Positions 57,756-64,000 of a DNA stretch of 64,000 nucleotides are shown piece after piece. The notes under the pieces were generated by a model. It ran no database searches. It saw only the letters and a program-made list of their open reading frames with translations, and had not been told where the DNA came from. The stretch is from CAZAPG01 sp964486935 (GTDB lineage: Bacteria; Chloroflexota; Anaerolineae; 4572-78; J111). How positions within the stretch are numbered: the first letter of the stretch is position 1; every line of letters starts with the position of its first letter. A program made the position numbers and the translations under genes. The stretch spans positions 1 to 64,000 of the forward strand of contig CAZAPG010000026.1 in the NCBI GenBank assembly GCA_964486935.1. The letters run 5' to 3'.

Positions 57756-59072
57756 GTGATCACTCTTCAAAAACTGCGCCCTACCGTCCTCCGCAATCTT
57801 TCGGCTGTGTCGCTGCACAAGGCGGTACAGGTAGCCGGGTTGGCGGCAACGGTGGCGCTGGTGCCGCGCCTGTTTGGGGCCGAGGATTATGGCCGCTTTG
57901 CGTTTGTACTGTCGCTGTCGTATCTGGTTCAAATGCTGGGCGATTTCGGCACGCTGGATGTGATGGGCCGTTTTGTGCCGGGGATGTCTCCGGTTGAGTC
58001 GGCCCGGCTGTACATGCGTCATCTGGCGTTTAAGCTGGCAGCCGGGGCGCTGTGCGGTGTGGTGGCGGTTGGCGCGGCGCTGGCGCTGGCCCAGTGGATG
58101 CGGCCGGACTGGGCCGTGCTGACCGGCCTGGGTGTGGCGCTGCACGTGGTGGCCTGGGCGCCCTTTCAATTTGCGCTGGGGTTGAAGCGGGTGGGCGCGT
58201 GGATGGCGGAGCAGGCGTGGCGGCAGTGGCTGTTGCTGGGGCTGCTGCTGGCGCTGTTGCCGCCGCTGGGGTTGACCGGCGCGCTGGTCGCTCTGCTGCT
58301 GATGGAGCTGATTTTCTGCCTGTTGGGGCTGTGGCTGGTGCGGGATTACTGGCGCCTGCCGGAGCTGCGCCTTGATTGGTCCTATCTGCGGCCGTTTGTG
58401 CGCTTTGGTTTTGGCTTTTTTCTGGCCAATCTGGCGGCGGTGGCGCTGTACCGTTCCGGCCCGCTGCTGGTGGAGGCTCTCACCGGCCAGTCGACCCAGA
58501 CCGGCTATTTTAACCTGGCGCTTGGACTGTTTCTGCTGGCATATGTCACCGCCGGCCAGTTTGCCCAGAGCCTCATCCCCGACCTGAGCGCATTTTACAA
58601 TCGCAACCAGGTTGACCAGATGTGGCTGTGGCTGGCGAATTTTATGCGCTACGGCTGGCTGGTTGGCTGGGCGGGCGTGTTGGCGGTTTGGGCGACAGCC
58701 GGCTGGATCGCGCCGCTGGTCTTTGGCCCGGATTTTGCGCCGGCGGCTGCTGCGCTCAAATGGATTAGCCTGGGGCTGCCCCTCTCAGCGCTGCTGTGGG
58801 CGGCCAATGTAACCGCCACCGTCACCGGGCGAGGCCGGCTCAAGTTCGCCGCCTCGCTGGCGGCGCTGGCAATCTTCGGCGCGGCCGGGGGCTGGCTGAT
58901 CCCGCTGCTGGGCGCCGCCGGGGCCTCGCTGGCGCTGGCGCTGGCCGTAACGGTGAATGTGGCCGCTTTGAGCCTCTACCTCCAGCCGGATTTTAAACTT
59001 AACGGCTGGTGGTTGGGCGGAACCGCGATTGCCGCAAGCGTGAGTCTATTGGCGCTAAACTGGATTACTTGA
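57756..59072 (+). CDS. Polysaccharide flippase (Wzx/MATE-like)
   Basis: 438 residues, almost wholly membrane-embedded (about 12-14 helices). It has the polysaccharide-biosynthesis flippase N-terminus (KAVQVAGLAATVALVPRLFGAEDYGRFAFVLSLSYLVQMLG) and central FVRFGFGFFLANLAAVALYRSGPLLVEALTG. These proteins flip lipid-linked oligosaccharides across the inner membrane. It completes a set with the glycosyltransferases before it. Start GTG without a clear ribosome site. Confidence 0.87.
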   Translation: MITLQKLRPTVLRNLSAVSLHKAVQVAGLAATVALVPRLFGAEDYGRFAFVLSLSYLVQMLGDFGTLDVMGRFVPGMSPVESARLYMRHLAFKLAAGALCGVVAVGAALALAQWMRPDWAVLTGLGVALHVVAWAPFQFALGLKRVGAWMAEQAWRQWLLLGLLLALLPPLGLTGALVALLLMELIFCLLGLWLVRDYWRLPELRLDWSYLRPFVRFGFGFFLANLAAVALYRSGPLLVEALTGQSTQTGYFNLALGLFLLAYVTAGQFAQSLIPDLSAFYNRNQVDQMWLWLANFMRYGWLVGWAGVLAVWATAGWIAPLVFGPDFAPAAAALKWISLGLPLSALLWAANVTATVTGRGRLKFAASLAALAIFGAAGGWLIPLLGAAGASLALALAVTVNVAALSLYLQPDFKLNGWWLGGTAIAASVSLLALNWIT

Positions 59073-59105
59073 ATTTGATTGACAAGCGGGGAAAAATACT
59101 GCCAT

Positions 59106-60272
59106 ATGGAAAAAAAGAAGAACGCAAAAATTTTTCTGGTTGACCAGCAAAAGAAGCTAAAACCGATGCGCGAAACCGAAGATCTTACCGAGAACGATTT
59201 GCAAACCTTTCTGGCCGATTATCCCGACCTGCTGCCGGGCGACCAGATTAACCCCGAAGCTCCGCGCCGCTGGCTGCTGGTGGCCCGCGAGATGGGCGTG
59301 CCGGACAAAGAAGATGGTTCTGGAAGGTGGAGCGCCGACCATCTTTTTTTGGACCAGGATGGTATTCCTACGTTTGTAGAATGTAAACGATCTACCAATA
59401 CTCAGATCCGGCGAGAAATAGTGGCGCAACTGTTAGAGTATGCCGCCAACGGCACTCAGTATTGGCCGATTGATCGTCTGAGGCAGGTAGCCACGGAAAC
59501 TGCCAAAGAGAAATACAGTTCGCTGGATGAAGCAATGAGCAATCTATTGGAGCTTATTGAGATAGATGAAGATGGTCAATCAAATGCAAATGACGTAAGA
59601 CAGTCAAAAATTGAAAATTATTGGAAACTGGTTGAAGATAACCTGAAAGCCGGACGGGTAAGATTACTCTTTGTTGCTGACCAGATTCCCGGCGAATTGC
59701 GTCGATTGGTAGAATTTCTCAATGAGAAGATGGATGGTATTGAGGTGCTAGCAGTCGAAGTAAAACGATTTTCGGGAGACTCAGACCAAACCGTGTTGGT
59801 ACCCAGGGTAATCGGCGTAACGGAAACCACTCGCGGGAAAAGCGAGCCAAAAGACAAGAAACCTGTACTTACCCGCGAAACCTTTTTGGCCAGTAGTCCA
59901 ATTGAAGCTAAAGATTTCTTTAACCAAGTATTGGATAAGGCTGAGAAAAAAGGCCACATAATAGAATGGGGAACAGCTTTCTTTTGGGTTAGAGTAATAC
60001 TTAAATCTGGAAAAATAGCTGCATTTGCTTATTGCACGCCGGGTGATAGAGGTTTTCCAATTCAATTTCAGTTTTATTTTGCTCAACTTCGTTTAGATAA
60101 AAAAGAAGCCTTAAAATTACGTGAGGATTTGATGGCTTTTAAGGTTTTCAAAGAGTCCTCTAGTGGAAAAACTCTAAAAGCCTATTTGAATGATGCTGAA
60201 ACCTTATCCAAATTGCCGGAAGTCTACGATTTCATCCTTGAAAAAATTGATGAAATCAAAGAAAAATATTAA
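59106..60272 (+). CDS. Restriction-endonuclease-like protein, PD-(D/E)xK fold
   Basis: 388 residues from ATG 59106 (a TTG at 59079 is also possible; neither has a good ribosome site). An N-terminal nuclease-like domain (about 15-145) carries ADHLFLDQDG-IPTFVECKRS, the D-(E)xK active site pattern, followed by IRREIVAQLLEYAANG. The C-terminal half (about 150-388) is of unrecognised, alpha/beta character. The stretch 59480-60272 is visibly more A/T-rich than its neighbours, with AAA/AAT-type codons, so it may be a transferred gene. It does not resemble a glycan enzyme. A defence nuclease or a DNA-repair enzyme is possible. Confidence 0.65.
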   Translation: MEKKKNAKIFLVDQQKKLKPMRETEDLTENDLQTFLADYPDLLPGDQINPEAPRRWLLVAREMGVPDKEDGSGRWSADHLFLDQDGIPTFVECKRSTNTQIRREIVAQLLEYAANGTQYWPIDRLRQVATETAKEKYSSLDEAMSNLLELIEIDEDGQSNANDVRQSKIENYWKLVEDNLKAGRVRLLFVADQIPGELRRLVEFLNEKMDGIEVLAVEVKRFSGDSDQTVLVPRVIGVTETTRGKSEPKDKKPVLTRETFLASSPIEAKDFFNQVLDKAEKKGHIIEWGTAFFWVRVILKSGKIAAFAYCTPGDRGFPIQFQFYFAQLRLDKKEALKLREDLMAFKVFKESSSGKTLKAYLNDAETLSKLPEVYDFILEKIDEIKEKY

Positions 60273-60355
60273 CCTGATTTCAGAAGTCGAATCGCTGACC
60301 GGCTGAATGGTGCTGAGTCACCCGCTTTTTTCAGCGCTGTCAGCGTTTCAACCCG

Positions 60356-61249
60356 GTGACAGTAGCACCAATGCCAGACCGCCAGACACAAACAGCCACA
60401 ACAAACAGGCCATTCCCCCCTCTCCCAGCCGCCATTGCCGCTGCCCTGGCCCACATTCACGCCGGGCCGTTTATTTACGGGCCGGAGGTGACGTACGAGC
60501 GGCTGGAGCAGGCTCCGCTGCCGAGGCCGCGCCAAACGTTTGAATTGGATGAGTTCTGGCTGGCCAAATATCCGGTCACGTACCGGGAGTGGAAGCAGTT
60601 TCTGGATGAGAGCGGCTACCGGTGGCCGGGCAACTGGTACACCATCCGGCGGGGCTGGCGCGGCTGGCTGCGCAGGTTCGGCGTCTGTGCGGACTACCCG
60701 CCGGAGATGGCCGCCTACCCAATGGTCGATGTCAGCCTGGCCGACGCGCTGGCCTATTGCGACTGGCTGTCGGAAAAATGGGGCGTCGCCTGCACCCTGC
60801 CCACCGAGTTTCAATGGGAAAAGGCCGCGCGCGGTATCGATGGCCGCACCTTTCCCTGGGGCGAAGAATATCCCCGGCCCGAGTTGGCGCACCTGCGGGC
60901 AACGCACACGCTGGGGCTGGATTACTATTTTTATAACCTGTTGGTCCGGCCCCAACAAGAGCTGGCCCGCAGCGGCTGGTACTGGCGCAGCGGCGCGCCG
61001 CTGCCGGTGGGCAGTATCCCGCAAAACGTGTCGCCCTGGGGTTGTTATGACATGGCCGGCAATATCTGGGAGTGGACCACCAGCCTGTACAATCCCGAAC
61101 TGCCGGATTTCCACGTGGTCAAGGGGGGGTCGTGGGGCTACAGCCCGCAGCACACCGCCTGCAACTGTCGCAGCGCTTGCAGCGTTACCATTCCCAGTGT
61201 ACAGTATCGGGCGCAGGGAACAGGGTTTAGAATAGCGATTAACAATTAG
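60356..61249 (+). CDS. Formylglycine-generating-enzyme-like (SUMF1) protein
   Basis: 297 residues. FGE-fold blocks are FELDEFWLAKYPVTYREWKQFL, YPMVDVSLADALAYCDWLSEKWG, LPTEFQWEKAARG, FPWGEEYPRPE, GCYDMAGNIWEWTTSLY, VVKGGSWGYSP and a Cys-rich end CNCRSACS. FGEs convert Cys to formylglycine, but many SUMF1 proteins have other roles, e.g. sulfoxide synthase-like or binding. The start is GTG 60356 or ATG 60371; no ribosome site is clear. No sulfatase gene is near. It follows the nuclease-like gene. Confidence 0.88.
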   Translation: MTVAPMPDRQTQTATTNRPFPPLPAAIAAALAHIHAGPFIYGPEVTYERLEQAPLPRPRQTFELDEFWLAKYPVTYREWKQFLDESGYRWPGNWYTIRRGWRGWLRRFGVCADYPPEMAAYPMVDVSLADALAYCDWLSEKWGVACTLPTEFQWEKAARGIDGRTFPWGEEYPRPELAHLRATHTLGLDYYFYNLLVRPQQELARSGWYWRSGAPLPVGSIPQNVSPWGCYDMAGNIWEWTTSLYNPELPDFHVVKGGSWGYSPQHTACNCRSACSVTIPSVQYRAQGTGFRIAINN

Positions 61250-61321
61250 CAATGAGTAATGAGTAAAAAATTTTGTTCATTGTTCATCGTTAATTGATCA
61301 TTGACAGCAAGGGGGTCTTTT

Positions 61322-62821
61322 ATGAGCGATGTAATTTTAATCAACTTCCGTAATGAGCGTGATATGTACCCGCCGTTTGGCATCATGTACGTGGCCGACG
61401 CCCTGATGCAGCAGGGGCTATCGGTGGAACTGTGGCACGAAACCGAGGAAGGGCTGGAGGCGTTTGTGCAACATGTGGAGCGCGAACGCCCGCTGTGGGT
61501 CGGCTTCAGCACCATTACCGGGCCGCAACTGGCCCCCACCATCGAGGCCACCAAACGGGTTCACGCTATGGGCATCCCCACGGTGTGGGGCGGCGTGCAC
61601 GCCACCATTATGCCCAAAGAGGTGCTTAAAGAAAGCTATGTGGATTTTGTGGTGGTCAATGAAGGGGAAGTGACCGCCCAGGAATTTACCCATCAGTTGC
61701 AAAGCGGGCAGGATTGGGCCAAAGTGATGGGGCTGGCCTGGAAAGACAAAAACAACCGGCCTGTGGTCAATATGGAGCGCCCCTTCATTCAAAATCTGGA
61801 TGACTTTTATCCCCGCTGGGAACTGCTGCCCGATGTGGAAGCCTATCTGCTGCAATCCGGCCCTTACGACCGGGCCATTCCTGTCTACATCAGCCGGGGC
61901 TGCCCCTTCCGCTGCGGCTTTTGCTATAACGAGGTGGTGATGAAACGAACCTGGCGGCAGCACAGCAACGAGTTCATCATCAACCAGATTGAGTGGCTCA
62001 AGCAGCATCACGGCATCAACGCGGTGGATTACGCCGATGATTATCTCTTTGGCCGGCCCCGTCCGATGAAGCGGCTGGTGGAAGAGGTTAACATGCCCTG
62101 GAGCGGGCAGGTGCGGGTGCAGTTACTCAAACCGGAGTTTGTGCAGTGGATGAACCAGACCGGCTGCCAGTGGGTCAACATTGGGGCTGAAAGCGGCAGC
62201 CAAAAAGTGCTCGACTCGATGAATAAGGACCAGAAAGCCGAAATGATCGAGTGGGGCGTGCGCAACCTGGCCGAATACGCGCCGCATATCGAAGCCAATC
62301 TCAGCTTTATTTTTGGCCTGCCCGCCGAAGATGAGCGGGAGCGACAGATCACCATCGAACTGATTGACCGGCTGTGCCAGATTAACAAAAACGCCCGCTG
62401 CTCCATCTGCATCTACATGCCCTACCCCGGCACGCCGCTGTGGGAGGATGCGCTGGAGCGGGGCTACACCCCTCCCGATAACCAGGAAGGCTGGGCGCAG
62501 TTTGACCTGAATCGCGGCAACACCCCCTGGGTTTCCGAGGCCGAAGCCAGCGCCATGTCTGATATCAGTAATATTTTGTACGTGGGCCGCAGCCAGGGCC
62601 ACTGGGTGCTGTCGCCCTATTACAGCCTGTTGCGCTGGCGCTGGCTGAACCAGAAGTTTGGATTTTACTGGGAAGGGCGGCTCAAACGGGCCGGCGCGGA
62701 GGTGATGGAAAACGTGGGGCCGCTGCGCGCGCTGAAAAATAAATACGGTCACAAACTGGTGAAATACAACGCCAATACCCACAAACACCGGGTTGAAACC
62801 CACATGCCCGCGGCGGGGTAA
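61322..62821 (+). CDS. Radical SAM protein with N-terminal B12-binding-like domain
   Basis: 499 residues from ATG 61322 (AAGGGGG upstream). Residues 1-130 form a cobalamin-binding-like Rossmann domain, but the DxHxxG motif is absent. Cys194, Cys198 and Cys201 (CPFRCGFC) hold the 4Fe-4S cluster with S-adenosylmethionine. VQLLKPEFVQWMNQTGCQWVNIGAESGSQKVLDSMNK (segments GAESG) is the later SAM-barrel part. The group includes BchE-like cyclases and methyl transferases on lipid or hopanoid, so a modifying enzyme for lipid, pigment or peptide is possible. The nearest genes are SUMF1 and a DinB-like protein. Confidence 0.9.
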   Translation: MSDVILINFRNERDMYPPFGIMYVADALMQQGLSVELWHETEEGLEAFVQHVERERPLWVGFSTITGPQLAPTIEATKRVHAMGIPTVWGGVHATIMPKEVLKESYVDFVVVNEGEVTAQEFTHQLQSGQDWAKVMGLAWKDKNNRPVVNMERPFIQNLDDFYPRWELLPDVEAYLLQSGPYDRAIPVYISRGCPFRCGFCYNEVVMKRTWRQHSNEFIINQIEWLKQHHGINAVDYADDYLFGRPRPMKRLVEEVNMPWSGQVRVQLLKPEFVQWMNQTGCQWVNIGAESGSQKVLDSMNKDQKAEMIEWGVRNLAEYAPHIEANLSFIFGLPAEDERERQITIELIDRLCQINKNARCSICIYMPYPGTPLWEDALERGYTPPDNQEGWAQFDLNRGNTPWVSEAEASAMSDISNILYVGRSQGHWVLSPYYSLLRWRWLNQKFGFYWEGRLKRAGAEVMENVGPLRALKNKYGHKLVKYNANTHKHRVETHMPAAG

Positions 62822-62844
62822 ACTATTACGGTCGATAACCAACG

Positions 62845-63702
62845 ATGACAAAAACCAGAGAAGAACTCATAAAAGAATTAACATCAAGCCACAAGCAGGT
62901 GAGCGTTTTGCTGGAGTCTGTGGCGCACGACCAGGACTGGCGACCCGGCCCGGATGAATGGCCGTTTCGCTACCTGGGGGCGCATCTGGCTGCCGCGGAA
63001 AAAGAGTGTTTTTTAGAGCGGGTGCGGCGCGTGATGGCCGAGGAGAATCCGCGGTTTGAGTATTACCACAACAACGACCGGGATTTCAGCCAGCAGCACC
63101 TGCGCGACTCGCTGCAGGTGTGGGCGCTGGCCCGGCGAGGGTTGCTTAATTTTGTGCGGGATTTGCCGCCGGAGAAACTTTCACGGTACGGCACCCACGT
63201 TAACTACGGCAGGCTGACCATTCTTGACCTGCTGCAATTGATGCTGGACCACGATTTGGGGCATTTGAACGAATTGCGACAGGCGGTTGTAACCCGGTTG
63301 GGCCAATACTGCCGGCAGGAAGTGGCCGACATCTACCGGCTGTTTCAGGATTGGTTCAACGGCGATGTGCCCAACACCGGCGACATTCTGGCCCGCTTTG
63401 CCCAACCCCTGGCCGAAAACTTTACCATTATCGGCGCCAATGGCGAGGTGGTAGAGCGCGCCGCGTTTCTCTCCTGGCTGGGCAGTGTCCACGGCGCCCG
63501 CAGCGGCTTCAAGGCCTGGACCGATGATTTTCAGCTGCGGCAGCACACCGGCGGGGTGGCCATTGCCACCTACCAGGAGTGGCAGCAATTTGCCGATGGC
63601 GCCACCACCACCCGCGTCAGCAGCCTGGTGTTCAGGGAAAAAGCCGGCACCCCCAACAATGTCGAGTGGTTGCACATGCACGAAAGCTGGCTGAAAAAAT
63701 GA
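62845..63702 (+). CDS. DinB-like domain fused to a SnoaL/NTF2-like domain
   Basis: 285 residues. The N-terminal part (about 1-150) has DinB/DfsB four-helix features (DWRPGPDEWPFRYLGAHLAAAEKE; YGRLTILDLLQLMLDHDLGHLNELRQAV, with His as metal ligands). The C-terminal part (about 155-285) is a small cone-like domain (RFAQPLAENFTIIGANGEVVERAAFLSWLGSVHGAR...WLHMHESWL) of DUF4440/SnoaL type. The fusion is unusual. Thiol transferase or stress-related roles occur in DinB-like proteins; here none can be shown. Confidence 0.7.
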   Translation: MTKTREELIKELTSSHKQVSVLLESVAHDQDWRPGPDEWPFRYLGAHLAAAEKECFLERVRRVMAEENPRFEYYHNNDRDFSQQHLRDSLQVWALARRGLLNFVRDLPPEKLSRYGTHVNYGRLTILDLLQLMLDHDLGHLNELRQAVVTRLGQYCRQEVADIYRLFQDWFNGDVPNTGDILARFAQPLAENFTIIGANGEVVERAAFLSWLGSVHGARSGFKAWTDDFQLRQHTGGVAIATYQEWQQFADGATTTRVSSLVFREKAGTPNNVEWLHMHESWLKK

Positions 63703-63727
63703 AAACCCGGCGTGAAATCTCCGCTCT

Positions 63728-64000
63728 TTATGCTTCCGCCTGTAAAATCTCCATCGCCGCGTTGCGGCCGTTCATGGCAATCACGCTGCCGCCGGGGTGG
63801 GTGCAGGCTCCGCACAAAAAGACGCCCGGCATCGGCGTGCGGGCCGCAAGGCGATTGTCCCACATGTAGTCGGGCAGACATTCCCCCTGAAAAATGTGGC
63901 CGCCGGTTAAGCCCACTTTTTTCTCCACATCGGGCGGGCCAAGAACCTCTACTTCAACCGCCGCCTGGGGCAAGTTGCTGCAAAAGCGGCCAATAGAGTT
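63728..64000 (-). CDS. C-terminal part of a phytoene desaturase/FAD oxidoreductase-like protein (runs off the window)
   Basis: 91 codons are visible on the minus strand, and the frame is open to the window edge (NSIGRFCSNLPQAAVEVEVLG by pieces). GLTGGHIFQGECLPDYMWDNR and TPMPGVFLCGACTHPGGSVIAMNGRNAAMEIL are the C-terminal FAD-binding blocks of the CrtI-type amine-oxidase superfamily. The N-terminus lies outside. It converges on the DinB-like gene with a 25-nt gap. Confidence 0.85.
   Translation of the reverse strand, partial: NSIGRFCSNLPQAAVEVEVLGPPDVEKKVGLTGGHIFQGECLPDYMWDNRLAARTPMPGVFLCGACTHPGGSVIAMNGRNAAMEILQAEA

Overview
The window reads as chromosomal DNA from a GC-rich, free-living bacterium, most likely a member of the Chloroflexota (Anaerolineae-like). 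This assignment is inferred from the style of the genes: lipoprotein solute receptors with Glu/Ala/Pro-rich linkers, LysM and Gmad2-type surface proteins, a DUF5693-type protein, and frequent GTG/TTG starts. There is no rRNA or other marker gene to settle it. I see no tRNA, rRNA, CRISPR array or complete insertion sequence.

Layout. 1-1.1 kb: part of an integron gene-cassette array. Two attC-like sites flank a toxin-antitoxin cassette, and a hydrolase follows. 2-3.7 kb: two small membrane proteins and uridine kinase. 3.9-10.9 kb: a LysM/Gmad2 surface protein facing a minus-strand run of DUF971, two polysaccharide deacetylase lipoproteins, a LysM-thioredoxin protein with an in-frame UGA, and a two-component system. 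11.4-17.9 kb: a peptide-type ABC importer (receptor and two permeases, no ATPase) with two peptidases and a micro-ORF between them. 18-31.5 kb: mostly housekeeping genes (argG, argH, lipoate ligase, SulP transporter, homoserine dehydrogenase, an aldehyde ferredoxin oxidoreductase, a zinc-ribbon protein, a cell-wall amidase). 31.6-36.6 kb: a membrane glycosyltransferase and an amino-acid ABC transporter without its receptor. 36.7-44.3 kb: a minus-strand operon of SDR, amidohydrolase, peptide receptor, two permeases and DUF885, again without ATPases and carrying a duplicated palindromic leader. 44.9-62.8 kb: a plus-strand surface-glycan-like region (kelch membrane protein, glycosyltransferases, flippase, nucleotidyltransferase, FGE-like protein, radical SAM). 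Two tandem 23-residue peptides with a lasso-type RiPP leader motif precede the nucleotidyltransferase. 62.8-64 kb: a DinB-like fusion and the C-terminal end of a carotenoid-desaturase-like oxidoreductase.

The three most notable observations are these. (1) A probable selenoprotein: UGA sits exactly where the first Cys of a CxxC thioredoxin motif belongs, and a perfect SECIS-like hairpin lies 26 nt downstream. (2) Integron attC sites, supported by 11-nt perfect complementarity between the two ends of the toxin-antitoxin cassette. (3) Twin leader-only RiPP-like peptides beside a nucleotidyltransferase and a glycan operon, with a related-looking micro-ORF translationally coupled to a putative HExxH metallopeptidase at 16.6 kb.
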